A stretch of DNA of 64,000 nucleotides from Blumeriella jaapii (Eukaryota > Ascomycota > Leotiomycetes > Helotiales > Drepanopezizaceae), in assembly GCA_009599575.1 (NCBI GenBank), contig VWND01000005.1, positions 1,302,001 to 1,366,000 on the forward strand, read 5' to 3'. A program made the translations under genes and the position numbers. The notes beneath the pieces are model-generated. The model had not been told where the DNA came from. It worked only from the letters and a program-made list of their open reading frames with translations, and made no database searches. Shown here in pieces: positions 42,591 to 55,265 of the stretch; the first letter of the stretch is position 1; each line of letters opens with the position of its first letter.

Positions 42591-45500
42591 CACCATGAGC
42601 ATCACCACTTTTATCTAATCTAACACACAAGATCTCCTCACCGTAGCACAGATGAAAAAGTCCCAGGCCTATGAACGATCGTCTGCTTTTTTTTTCCAAC
42701 TCTCTGCACAACAACCTTAATCTACAACCTGTCTGGGAACGCTTACAAGTGTATTATCCAACAAGCAATCCGCAAGCTATCCACCAATGCTGCAGACGAT
42801 CCGGTTCTTGGAATCTGGGGCAAGCCAGCCTCGGAATGTCCCAGCGAGGTTCAAGGTATGGGGAAAATGCATGATGCAAAGAAACCTCGAATCCAAGCAC
42901 CTGCACGCATTCGATGTCCCGTATTTTTTGTCTTGCGTGTGTGTTTCGAGCTTCGCAACCGCCCGCGGATCCGGTCTGCCTGGAGACAGAGGAGGGGAGC
43001 ATTTCAGTTTCATGGCCCCTTTCGCCTGCCCGTTGCAGTTTGGCCGTTCGGGCTTTGCAAATCGCAGGAAGTTTCGGTCGATACATGTTTAGATGCCTCA
43101 TGAGTCTAGCGCCAACTCTTCTTGCCTAGGTAGGAAACCTGATTCTGTGTATGGGGCTGCGATGAAGAACAGCTGCAGTGGTGTGTGTAATGCAACGCAT
43201 ATCCGACTGGTGAGAAAGGGACAACGAATGGGAACCACATCCAAGTCCAACACAGATGCAACAGAAGCAGGTCGACATTGGATGAGGAGCAAAGGTGATT
43301 CGAGCTCTGAGAAAGTTGAGAAGTTCGATAAGCTGAAAACTCGCCCAGATTCAAGCAAGAACACCATCGTCACGCCAAAGTCCACGAGATGCTTCCGCAG
43401 GTACAGACAGGAAAATTGTTTCCACGGGCCGAGTACGAGCACCTCGAAACGGCTCTTCGTCTGTGTGCGGTCTAGTGGATGGGCATGAAACATGAGTCCT
43501 CGATGGGCGAGCGGTTGATCAGATCGTCCTGTTCTGAGCATCATCGTCGGGCCGCCCAAAACTCGGTTCCCTGATTCCATCTGACGGTTTCGCTTCACCC
43601 GTGGGTTGTCCGTACTTGGAAACGAAATGCCGAAGTCCCGGTGGCTTTTGGCTCATCCGCGGCGTGGTCGATGCCTGACAACGCACTGCCGAAGGAGGCG
43701 TGATGCGCAGGGGCATCGTGAAGTCGAAGATGCAGGTCAAGCCACCACACGCTTGCCTTCACAGACACTTGCTGGCGGGCTGAGGATGATGAGCCGTCCA
43801 CTTCGTCAGAGAGCGCAAGGCTGCGAGAACGGGACAAGACCTGTCAACTTGGGCTGTCTGCCATTGGCTATCGGCTCGGAGCTTGATGGACGAAGCGTGT
43901 TGTCCATCGGGGAAGCAGGGAGATCGTAAGAGCCGTGGGATGAATAGGGCTCTGGGCCGCGGGAGCACCGAGCACAACTTGACGTTCACCTCGGCGTTGG
44001 TCATGGACGGGTCCGAATGCGAGACAAGACTAGGACAAGTCTGTGATCATCATCACGGCTCGTGAAGAAACAGGCTAGTCCTTGTGTTCGTGTGATAGCA
44101 CCCCCATTTACACGTACACGGTTCTAGACAGGGAAGACACGCTCGCTACTAACATGGCCGCCGGCTTGGATTCCAACGAGCATAGTACTCGGTATCAAGT
44201 ATCGCAAGACCATTGAAAGTCAAAAAAAATCGGTTTGATTACGAACCAACATGTCATCAGCATCCAGAGTAGTTGGTCAGGTCTCTCACTGCTGATGTGG
44301 GGAAACAAGGTACAATACGAAGCTCGGCACGGAATTTACCATCAGTACGGTCAAATGATGACCAGACGTCGGCAGGTACAGTACACGTAATTATTACAAG
44401 GAATTGTAGGAGAAAAACATTGCTCTGTGAGTAGGCTGCTCGTGGTGATAGCCCTGATCCTTCCATGAACGGTCGTCGAGATTGAAGGAGCCAACGAGCC
44501 GTGCCGACTCCTCCTGCATGGCCCGTCAGATCAGGAGCAGCTATATCTCGGAGACACGTCCATATGTTCAACATGCCAGCTTGAAGTTGGCGCCGAGGGA
44601 GCCTAGAGCTCACCCCAGACTCTCCCTAGCTTATTGATAAGCCATGATTAATCACAAGCTTGCGAGGAAGAGGTAAAGCGTGCGTGTCCCGGAAGTGTAT
44701 GTAACATCATGTTAAGGTTGAGCTACGTACGACTCGCAACCCTTTGTCGTTCTTCTTGTTCTTCGGGGGGCAGGGAAGGACGACACCAGGTGAAGTCTAC
44801 ATGCCCTGACGATTCCGACTAGACCTGGTAGCTGAAACCATTGTCATGTAGTCAAGAGAGGAGTGCAGAGATCGGCATCGGGGTCTGCATTGCGCATTTG
44901 CTCGAATCCAGGAGCCAGTTTTACTTTTCTCCCACGGCATGTCGCAGAGGTCCCGGATCAGATAACCAGGCCGCTCATCTGGACCTGGGGCAGCAGCTCG
45001 GGTTGCAACTGGCGCCGAGTGATAGAGTTTTGTGGCGCACGGCGGGCCAGTCGTGTCAGTGGTACCGTACCGTACATACAGACAGTACTGTACAGACATC
45101 ACTGCAAGCCAACGCTCCAGGAGAAACGTGTACTGTGTCTGTACTGTACAGCACGATGGTACTTGCAAAGAGCGTCTACGATTCACTAGATCGGATTAGC
45201 CCGGTGAGTAGTCTATGTGTATGTATGTACTGTACAGCACAGTACGAACAAACTCTACCTCGTCGGTACATAGATAGTCCTTGGTGCAAAGCTTCGGGCG
45301 TTCAGAATCCGAACGGAGCCCAGTGCTTCAGCCACGCAAACTTCCGAAGTCAAACGACTTTCTTGACCTGCATTCCGATCGATGCCCAAGGGCTGAGAGG
45401 GCTGGGCTCGTTTCCACGTGTGGTATGTACTTACTCTACGGCACGCAGCCCGTGAGCTGGATCCGTCTTGTCTCCATGCAGTACAGTATGTGAAAGTCAG

Positions 45501-47460
45501 AAGCAGAGGTGGTCACCATTTGCCGTGGCATAGACAGATAGCAAGCACCTCTTCCTCCCGAGGCAGTGACCGGGTAGAGCTAGTTATGTTTCACGTGAAC
45601 TATAACGAAGTTAAGTGTCGTTAGCCATCGTGGCACATCGTACCGAGTAGGAAAATGCTTTGCGAAAAGTCAAAAGAGAGAGACTTTGGGAGTCCCTTGG
45701 AAAATCCCCCTTTGAAACCAGCGGTAGCAAGCCGGAGATGTGGATCACGAAGTCCGCATCAGCAAGACCCTATGCACGAGGTCCCAAAATCTGCCGCTGA
45801 TAGCGATCCGTTCAACAGACTCCGAGTCCTTCATTCGGGTTTGGCAATCAGCCTTGTTATCCCTAATCCCTCCGTCCGCCGTCGTCCCGTAGCGTACCGT
45901 GCATAGAGCCATGCCAAGCTTGGCTCTTAATCTATCTCGCCTTTGGATGTTTCATCGGGATCCCTTGGTAGCTTGTCCTCCTTTGGTGAAGATTGACGAG
46001 ATGAGGTTGGTGGACCCAGATGTCTGGATTTGCTCCACTCTAGCTTCCCAGCTACTTTTTCTTTCCACCATCCTCGGGATTCTACCCGCGGTCTCTGTGC
46101 TCGGCGGCAAATGCTGGTGCTGTCGCACAGATGACCCCCAGGGCACGACACGGGTCGATGGACTGTATGTACATACAGTACGTTGAGCTGTGCCGGCCTC
46201 TCCTCTGCCTCGGCGCCTATTCTCCTGTTCCCGCTTCACGCTGACGGACCTCGTCGATGTCGACCTTGCTGCTTCGGGCCATTCCTCCGGGCCTTGCGAC
46301 CTACCCATCCCACAGGCACCGCACACACTGTAGGCCGTCAGTCATCGCCAGTAGAGAGAGCGTTGACCACTCTGCAGCTCTCGGGGGGGGCGGGAAGTGT
46401 GATACGGCTGGGGAAAACGAGGTATTGTATGTAGTGCACTGTATGTATGTATGTACATACTGTACAAACTGTACATACTGTACATTCAGCACCATTTGGC
46501 ATGTACTGTATGGAACCTGCGGGCTCCAGGGTGGCTCTTTGAAGTTGACCTACAGAAGCGATGATGCACCACGTTGCCTCGTACCCAGTCCGAACCAGAA
46601 GGCAAAAGCCAGAAACAAACGCACTGCTGCCCCAAGCGCGAGAGTCACTCGGATTCGAGACCGGGGAATAATGACACGCTTTTGACACACGATGCACTGC
46701 GGCGCAGGTCTCTCCGATCGCCAGGGCCCGCGTCCGCAATGATTTCCCTTTTGGTCCGTCGTGGTGACATTTGCCGTTTTCTGCGGGAGATGCATGGGCA
46801 GGGCGATTCCTCTCTATTGTGTACCGTACCTACAGCATGTCGTGTACAGCACAGTACTGTACTGTGCGTGCTCACGTCGAGTCACGTCGGACCCAGGGAG
46901 CCTGATCGGGGTATCAGCCATCGGGCTCGCGTTGCCGCGAACGGCGTCGCTGTGCGACGCCCACCACGTTCGCCTCTGCGATCTCTCTATGGACCGGGGA
47001 CGTATATTTGCACGATGCGGAGCTGCAGGCCGGAGAGTCAGTAGACACCTCCCGCACCTCCAGCACCTACTGGACGGCCGGACATCCACAGACCAGGTCC
47101 CAAGGTCTAAACCAGGTACTGTCGTAGGTTTGTCGAGATCTCTGTGCCGCGAACAGCAGCCTGCCGTGGCCGTGTGTCTTCCTCTCCCGGTGTCTCGAGG
47201 GTCCGTGAGACATGCCGTTTCGTCTGGTCTGAGGCTCCTTTGATAGCGAGAAGATGTAGGTACGGTGCAGTACAGTACAGAGGGGAGCGCAGACGATGGC
47301 CGTGTTCGCATTGGCCTGGCTTGGGAGGGGAGGGGAGGCGAGTGGAGGGCGAGAGGGTTGAAGAGACGAGGGAAGAGACGAGGGAAGTGGAAGTACAGTA
47401 CACAGTACAGTAGCTCAAGCTTCCCCTGACATGCCGCTTCCGCCTTCAGCCTTCTTTCTG

Positions 47461-47503
47461 CCTTCTGCCTTCTGCCTTCTGCCTTCTGCCTTCTGCCTTC
47501 TGC
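47461..47503. repeat. 7-bp tandem repeat (CCTTCTG)n
   Basis: Six perfect heptamers. Confidence 0.9.
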
Positions 47504-47652
47504 ATGGCCAGGACAGACAGGCCGCTTCCGTCAACTCAACTGGCCGGGCGCATCTCCATGCCATCTCCACCTCCACGCTCTTCATCAAACCTACGGCTCG
47601 CATATCGTGGTACCGTACGGTACGGTACGGTACTGTACGGCACGGCACGGCA

Positions 47653-47700
47653 TGTCCTGTCCTGTCCTGTCCTGTCCTGTCCTGCCTGTCCTGCCTGTCC
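47653..47700. repeat. 5-bp tandem repeat (CCTGT)n
   Basis: About six CCTGT units, then CCTGCCTGT variants. It is preceded by GTACGGTACGG and GGCAC runs (47605-47650). Confidence 0.9.
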
Positions 47701-47829
47701 GGTCCGGTCCGTCTTGACTAAGTGCGATGTATATCTTTGCAACGTTATATACATGCCCCTCGTCGACGTCCTGCCATGGCCGGCCGCCGGTCACCGACCG
47801 AGTGACTCGTCCCTCTCCGACATCTCGCG

Positions 47830-47857
47830 GGCACTGGCACTGGCACTGGCACTGGCG
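47830..47857. repeat. 6-bp tandem repeat (GGCACT)n
   Basis: Four to five GGCACT units. Confidence 0.9.
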
Positions 47858-48282
47858 CGGACCACGACGACGGCAACCCTCACCATTCCCGCAGGCGCCG
47901 CAGATGTCTCCTGCGCGTTCCTGACATCTCGTCTCTCGTCCTCCCAACCCAGCGACACGAGCGTGGCTCCGGCTTCTGCGTGCCTGTGAGCTGTGGACGG
48001 CACCAGCAACGGCGCTCGACTCCTGGCCGATTTCTGCACCCCCCCCCCCCCCTCAACCCCCCGGCCTCGCGAGATCCACGAAAACCCCTCTTCTTGTTTG
48101 GAGGCTCCTGGCCCCGGTCATCGGAGGTTGAATGTGCGTTGCGTCTTTGCCATCCCTCGCTCCCTCCATCCTTTGTGCAGTTTCACGCTTGGCAGTCGAA
48201 TATCACAGTACGAGCCACACACCCACCGCGAACTTGGAACACTGGGATCGCACCCCAGTGCTGTACGGTATGTGCAGTACCT

Positions 48283-48368
48283 GCTTACCTACTTACCTAC
48301 CTACTTACTTACCTACTTACCTACATACCTATCGACATACCGACATACCGATATACCGACATACTGAC
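48283..48368. repeat. (TACC/TTAC/GACATACC)n array
   Basis: About 85 bases of CTTACCTAC-type tetramers changing into GACATACC octamers. Confidence 0.85.
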
Positions 48369-49215
48369 AAACAGCTCAGCACAGCACCACAACAAGCATT
48401 CTCGGATCAAGAGGCGCCATTCTGCGCCCCATGTGATACTACCCTGTCAGCCAAGTTCCATCCTCGGCGCCATCAAGGATCCTCCTCCACTTCGATGAGA
48501 TCATCAGAGCCGAAAGACTGCCCAAATCGGAACCAATCATTCTCGTCAGGGTCGAGGAAGCTCTAGGGAGTTCAGATCGAGTCCATACGTGCCCTGTTGT
48601 ACAGTACTGTACCGTACCGTACAGCGACGCCAGCTGCTCTTCGACAGCGACGCCCAACGAGCTGTCACCACTCGCGGACGAGAAGGCGGGCGCGAAGCCG
48701 CAAGACTCGTCCTCATCGCTCGGTGCGCAATCGGATTCTGTCATCTCCGTCGGGGACGTGTGCAAAGCGCGGCTGCAGCCTGCGACTCATCCACTGGTGT
48801 GCGTGCTCTCTTGCCCCAGAGCCGAGGACCCCTGCGAATCCATCACGCCCTGGCAAGCTGAAGGTTTTGATCACCAGCAGGAGCAGGGTCGTCAAGCGTG
48901 CAAGGCTATCGTCTGAACGTCTGAACGCCGGAACGTTCTTCAGAGCTATCCCATTTCGTTCCATGTGCCCTCGTCTCCACTGGCTCGAAACTTCGGATCT
49001 TCCAGCGGCCTAGCTGCTGTCGATTTCCAGGACATTGTGAGTGGGCTTGCAGAGCGGAACGTGCGTCTGCAAACCTCACCACTTATACTTCTATCATTAA
49101 ATACGTTATAACCTAAAGAGACGGGGTGTCAGTCTGGTGCATGCTCTTCTTCTCTTCAGAGGGTATTCTGGAATTTCGCCCGACCGCCCTCTGTGCTTCG
49201 AGTCGGGAGATCGTC

Positions 49216-51562
49216 ATGAACGATTACAGAAACGAGTATCAAGCAGAAAACCAACGTTGGGATCTTCGCCTGCCGCTGGCATCTGTTCGGACGAAACTCC
49301 AGCAAAGCCCCTCTCCACCACGCAAACTCAGCGCTGCAGACCCCTACGGAGGTGGTCGGCATCTGTTTGGTATCCAGGATTCAGCGATGGACGTACCCAA
49401 GCCTCATCGCAACAGACGGAAATCCAATCCAAATTCCGATCAGCTGAAGCACCGCCGGACAAGAAGTGGCTGCTACACCTGTCGGTCCCGTCGAGTGAAG
49501 GTCAGATGTCTCGGCCATCGTTCCATTCTTGAATTCCGTTAGTGGCTGACTTATGGACCGTACGTAGTGCGACGAAAGCCACCCTATTTGCGACAGCAAG
49601 TGCATTCCTTTTCTCTACCTTTCCAGCGTGAAGTCTAACCTTCTCCAGGGTGCAAGAAGGGTGGTCGAGAATGTGTCTATCCAGAAACCTCGACCTCCGC
49701 AAAAGCTTCGAAAGCTACATCCTCGACGGCCAACATGTCATCACACGATAGCCCTGGATCGTCGTCCGATGATTATGACGAGGAAGTCTCCCAAGAGCGA
49801 CTAGAAGCCATACTGGACGAAATTGAAGGTTCGGACGACTGCAGACGGTCTCAGAGTGTGTCAAAGTACGGCATGCAGCAGAGCGGCACCACTCCATCTG
49901 TGGGAGCGCAAGGAGGTGCGCCTAGACGCGATTCTGAGACTCCCTCGTTAATGCAAGACAAAGGATCATCACCGACGCCATCCACAGAAGGCTCTGTGGG
50001 TTACTCGTCTTACCGCACCGCAGGAATATCGAGGGCAAGCGGGTTACCCAAATCGCCTGCGTCAAGTCCAGAAACCCTGACCAATGCCTGGTCACATCTT
50101 CCGGTCGATCTACAGTGCCATCTTACCTATTTCTGCGAAAATATCACCCACCTCCACTACTCCCTAAAGATCGACTCGGAGGACAGTTTGCGAACAACTT
50201 TTTTAGACTTAGCTCTTAGGAGCAAGCCTTTACTATACGCAGTTGTCGGGTTCTCCGCATTTCAGCGAACCTTGCATAATCCTGAAGGCCAAATCCAAGA
50301 CTTTCTCCAGTAAGTAGTTGCTTTGTCATAGGATTTCCCCAGCGAATCTTTCTCGGTGTGGCCCGGGCGTCGAGGCTGTCACAAGCCATAACTGATTCCC
50401 ATACCTAGATACTACAACAAGGCCGTGTCGTTACTACTTCATTCTCTGAGAAGAGGCGAGAGGCATACCATCGGTACAATTTTAGCCATCCTTCAGCTGG
50501 CAACAATTGAGGTGAGAAATCCATTCTTGCCTTGACAACTAAGACTGAATTCGTAGGAATACCTGGGGGACTGGATTAACTTGCTCGGCCATCAAAAAGC
50601 GGCGTATGAGATCCTTGTAGAGTTGTACACGCCACAGACAGTGATGCTAGATTCAATGTCCCGCGTCCTCCTAAGCTGGTATATGCGATTTGATGTTTTT
50701 GCAGGCCTGATGGCCGGTTACGAGACCGTGCTATCCAGGGAATGGTTTTCATACGCACAATATTTTTTTCAACAAAAAGTTGCGAAAGAGCCGAACGTTT
50801 TAGACTGGAAGATCGAGTACGCGATGGCGCAGCACCGACTCAATGCCATGGATCTGTCATTGCTGTTTGCAAAAGAGGCGAAAGGTGAACTCTCCGATGA
50901 ACAATTTCGTGCCGAGAATGAAATCATTGGCAGACGGCTCGAGGAGTGGAAAACCAAGATGGATCCGGCTCTGCAAGATAGTCGATATCTGGTCACGGAT
51001 TTCTCTGGAGCCCGCCCTCTCCCCCCGGACGATATCGTGAACCCTTATTCGCCCGGCATCATATATGGTGGGCCATTGACGGCCATGAATGTTGCAAAAC
51101 TCGACTGGTGTTCCATCGGACTGATGCACAAGCTCCGGACTGCACTGACTTTGCAAGCGCAACCAAGTTCCGAGGTCGAGAAGCTTGCTTACGAGTGCTG
51201 TCAACTTTTCGAAGCGCTTGAATTCTGGCCCCAGAGTCCCCCTGGCATGGTTTTGGCCTGTCAGGCAACCCTTGGAATTGCCTCCTTGTTCTTGCCCAAG
51301 GATGAGAAACATTTCATGTGGATACGCCGGAAGTTTGCCACCGTTGAATCGAATGGGTAAGGGTGAAAGATTCCCTTCCCACCCCCTTCTTGGCATGTAT
51401 CCTCCGCCGACCATGCTGACCTGCCTCGGTAGCTATATCTACCCTTACACGTTCCGAAGCAAAATGGCCGACCATTTTCAAGATCGCTCTTGCATGCACT
51501 GGTGGCTCCCGGATGATGAGAACTACCCGCCAATAATCCGCTTCATTCGTAAATTTGTCTAG
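49216..51562 (+). CDS. Zn2Cys6 fungal transcription factor (Fungal_trans_2-like), with in-frame TAG near the end
   Basis: Nuclear regulator with a Gal4-type binuclear zinc cluster. Exons 49216-49500, 49568-49595, 49649-50309, 50409-50511, 50557-51356 and 51433-51562 give 668 aa. The intron 49596-49648 uses a GC donor (GCAAGT). The cluster, CYTCRSRRVK then CDESHPIC and DRCKKGGREC, has the six cysteines at spacing C2C6C6C2C6C and is split by two introns, as is common. A serine-rich linker follows, then a helical regulatory region (about 260-668: AWSHLPVDLQCHLTYFCENI, YYNKAVSLLLHSLRRGE, LATIEEYLGDWINLLGHQKA). The TAG at 51560 is followed in the same frame by 79 more codons (51563-51802) that look like normal protein. 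An upstream in-frame ATG exists at 49141; I prefer 49216. The target genes are unknown. Confidence 0.88.
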
Positions 51563-51802
51563 GAAAGGACATCTCCGGCGAAAGATGTCCCGACTGAGGA
51601 CTTGCGAGAAATGAAGGCAATCTTCTCTTCGTTAAACCTCGATGAGAAGCCCAGTGGTCTTTCAAAGGCAGGGCTCAACAAGGGATCACAGCCCACCGTG
51701 GCTGTTACACAAGACTCGTACAACGGTCGTGGCCACCTCCAAGGTGTTGGACGAGGGAGCGACCACTATGACATTGGATTTGATGACGGGCAGGGATACT
51801 AG
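51563..51802 (+). other. Open in-frame continuation beyond the TAG of the Zn2Cys6 gene
   Basis: Reads ERTSPAKDVPTEDLREMKA and IFSSLNLDEKPSGL, ending DDGQGY and a stop at 51800-51802. The DLREMKAIFSS segment resembles the end of related factors, so the true C-terminus may lie here, after a CAG-to-TAG change, readthrough or base error. Confidence 0.5.
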
Positions 51803-52673
51803 AACGAAGCTGGAGCACTGGAGCGTTCAGGGCACCGGAATCACCAGGATATCGATTGAATCTAGGCGAGTTTGGTCCCCGAGACCAGTCGACGCAACAG
51901 CCGATGACCTTCTGAACAAGATGTCTTTGAGAAGCCTGGAAAACCACGAGGCAGTTGACTGTGAATGTTCACAAGTCTCACTTCTAACTTTCGACATGGC
52001 TTCAAGGCCTTTCCTCGCCTTCTCGTTGATTGACGGATGAGGGGCGGTTTAATAAGCATAATCTAGCTAGGGCGTATCTAGAAAGAAGGAAGTAGATGTA
52101 CAATACATCGCATGGTACATGCGGTATGCATAACCTTAAGGACTTGCCTTGCATGTCGGATCATGTGATTGCACTCGGGTGGTACAGTAGGTGTCCTGTC
52201 CGCTGACGTGCATGTATGGATCAAGTAGTAATAGCGATGGTAAGCGAGACTCGAGAAATCCAGCAATTGAGTGCCGCCTTGAGGTAGATAGAGTAGCGAG
52301 AACCGCTTAGGCCTCCATTTCCACGACATGAATCACTCAGCGGCCACAAATTTCGCACAACGATTTCTCCATCAAGCGAGCAAGTCAGCACTCGCCTCCT
52401 CGCCACCTCTCTCCCTGGGGTACCTACCTCCCTACCTACCTACCTACTTGGGGCAGACCGTTTCTCTTGTCGCTCGGGCGATGCGTCCCTGTCGTTGTTC
52501 AACACGTGCCAGTGAGTAGCTAGTGCAGATGAATAAGGTAAGAAGATCTCCTGGATCTGAGAGATAAACAATCGGAGGGTATCTGTCGCTTGATCCTCGG
52601 GTGTCAAAACGAGGGAGGGGGATGGATGGGTGGGATGTGTCGTGTATTCAATCAATCACTGGAGCGATCAGGT

Positions 52674-52702
52674 AGGTGCTTTAGGTGCTTTAGGTGCTTT
52701 AG
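52674..52702. repeat. 9-bp tandem repeat (GTGCTTTAG)n
   Basis: Three copies of GGTGCTTTA. Confidence 0.85.
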
Positions 52703-54582
52703 GGAGATGGCAACCTCGTGGCGGAGAGAGGAAGGAAAGGGAGGTGGAGATGGATGTATTGGAACTCGAGGGGGCTGACTGACCTGATGAGATGAGAAAT
52801 GTCAGCACATATTTATAGATGGTTCAGGGAAGGCGAGAGCGTCGAAGCATCGTCTAGGTCGGGTCCTCTGCGGTACGGTGGGAAGAGCCGATTCCGAGGG
52901 ATTGGAACAACTTCCTACGAACGGGGCAGCTGCTGGGGAAGGTAGGTAAGCATCGCGATGTGTCACTGCACCTGAGCGCTAACTGACGCATTCCGTATGA
53001 AGTACATGAGAAGATGACGAGCCCTCTGGTCGATACGATCTACATCTCTGTACGCCCGAACACCCAGGCTTGAGCGGGGAGAGGCCCAGCGTGTGAGTCG
53101 CAGACCATGATATCATGAAACTCTGGCTTGAAAGAGAAGGAGACAGGTTCTGGCTGATTCACGGCGTTCTTCGTAGAGATGAATTGATACTCACGGTTCT
53201 CACACGCAAAATGTGAATGTCATCAACTTTGGTTGCAGAGTTCCTGTTCTCTCAACGACGCCTCTCACAATCCCAGGAAGCCTGTGGCAGCCCGGCGTCG
53301 AGTCCTTCGCCTGTGGCCCAACACTGTATGAATACCGTACTCCTTTACTTCTCATTTCTGCAACCTACCACTTCCCCGGCCTTTCGATATCTGCAAACGT
53401 GCCCCTATCCCTGATATATTCCTTTGAGATGCCAGTCAGCCAGCGTATCACGAGAACAATAAGCTCCCGTCGTGCCAAAACAAACCAGCTAACTAACAAA
53501 TCGGAAGTGAGCAAGAGGAACCCCTATCTTATCATCCTACCACAATTGTACTCTACAGTGTGGTGCAAAGAGTGTCTGTCTCCCCCCCGGCTGCCAAAGT
53601 ATACTTCTTGAACCCAGACCTATCTACTTTGCTGCCTTTTAACCCCTTTCTTGCAAACGCAATTCACTTTTAAGATCGTTGTGCTGTAAAAGTAGGCGCC
53701 AATACCACACAGATATACAGCTCCTGCGCATTTCAGTGGGGAGAAAAGGGCTAGGAGATGTCCTAGGAAGAATCAAAACACATCACAACATGGTGTAGAG
53801 CTAAAGGCAGGAGAAATGTCTTGAATTGTTTGTACTACGCAGAAGTGTAGGCCTACTTACTCTCACAGTACACAGTACATACAGTACAGTACCTCGAGGA
53901 ACAGTCAGATGCGTAGATAGACCTGCTCGCTACAACATTGGCCCTAGGCCGCAACAAACACACCGTTGTTTTACATGATCCAGAAAGCTCCGAGTGGTGA
54001 AAACCCTTCGAGTAGCGTGCGCGAATCGTCGCAATTACTTTTCGAGCGCTGCTCTGCTCTCCAAAGTCTCGGAAATCTCAGGCTTCGGAAAGGAAATGTA
54101 TGTACCACTTGCTCGCTGTTCCAGGAAAAGAAGTAAGTACCTAAAAGAAAAGACGCCCCGAGCAGCTGGGCCACCATCGAGGACCCAGCCTTGCATTTTT
54201 CGACGGAGCCGTTTTGCAGGCAGTTCGAAAATGACTCGCCGTCTGGAAGTCGTATTGCATGTACAGATACATACTGTGAGTTAGTTGTTCGACAGTTGTG
54301 CTAAGCTTTTCTTGCGGAGATGAAAGACACATCATGATAATAATACTGTAAAAGCCGTGACGCACAACAGCGCAAAGCTGTACCGAAAACCGGACAGACT
54401 ATCAGGGAAAGAAGACCTCGAGAACTCGTATGGTATGACAACACTGGACTACTGTAGCTTTCGCCTTCTGTGGGTGTGATTACTGTAGATCGAATACTTT
54501 GGGAGTTTGAGAAAAGCATGATTATTGTGCTGTGTCGCTTACACGTTGAGCTCCAGCACGCTTTACAACCGTACTGTATGTA

Positions 54583-54600
54583 CTGTACTGTACAGTACAG
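54583..54600. repeat. 18-bp perfect palindrome CTGTACTGTACAGTACAG
   Basis: The longest perfect version of the dispersed GTAC palindrome that I located by eye. Confidence 0.9.
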
Positions 54601-54856
54601 ACGCGACTCTGAGCGCCTTGATTCGAAAAGCACTTTCAGCGTGGCACGAAATTCAGAAGAAGAATATGTATCGATTAGCTACTGTACAGTACATACCATG
54701 ACAAGAAACCGCGTGATGGCAGTACACTAATCGAGGCCCAAAGAAGGTATGCGAAAGGTTAGACGCGAGCTTTTATGTGTCTTCAAAAGCGGCCAGATAC
54801 CTACCTACACAGTACCGAATCGAGTAAATGCATCTTGGCAGCCAGGGGAAGGGGGT

Positions 54857-54858
<2 letters not shown>

Positions 54859-54890
<32 letters not shown>
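54859..54890. repeat. 32-base poly-G tract followed by poly-C
   Basis: G run at 54859-54890 and a C run at about 54911-54922 only 20 bases later; the two could pair. Confidence 0.85.
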
Positions 54891-54891
<1 letters not shown>

Positions 54892-55012
54892 AACAGACAC
54901 TTTTTGCCCTCCCCCCCCCCCCGGTTGGACCTAAAGTACTGTACAGTGCATACAGTACCATACCATCCCTCATCAACTTAGGCCACATCCCATCCTCACC
55001 TTCTTGTTCCAT

Positions 55013-55067
55013 ACACATACACATAAAGCGGACAGAGCATACACATACACATTAAAGCGGACAGAGC
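55013..55067. repeat. Direct repeat of about 27 bp
   Basis: ACACATACACATAAAGCGGA followed by CAGAGC occurs twice; the second copy has one extra T. Confidence 0.85.
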
Positions 55068-55203
55068 CGTAACGCGCCACGCAAAGCCAGCCGGTCGCGG
55101 AACCGCCGCATCGATCTACAGTACTGTACGATAGGCACACGGAAAGTGCAAAAGTCTAAAAACGTGGTGTGTATGTGTGTGACCTGCAGGAAGCAGAAGT
55201 ATA

Positions 55204-55211
<8 letters not shown>

Positions 55212-55260
<49 letters not shown>
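55212..55260. repeat. (GA)n microsatellite
   Basis: About 24 GA dinucleotides after a short A run. Confidence 0.9.

Positions 55261-55265
<5 letters not shown>

Larger units (their letters stand above)
41534..49215. other. 7.7-kb region with no convincing gene
   Basis: Starts with the NOT2 promoter (to about 42000). Beyond that I found only short, unspliced frames without recognisable content; the longest (43093-43488 and its antisense 43098-43598, 46574-47044) look like chance. GTAC-motif clusters recur at 45062-45150, 45225-45245, 46160-46185, 46436-46510, 46850-46870, 47260-47275 and 47600-47640. The right end holds short tandem repeats and the promoter of the Zn2Cys6 gene. Confidence 0.5.

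Noticed and set aside
43093..43598. Overlapping sense and antisense frames of 131 and 166 codons
   Set aside because: No splice sites, domain or conserved composition; both strands open by chance.
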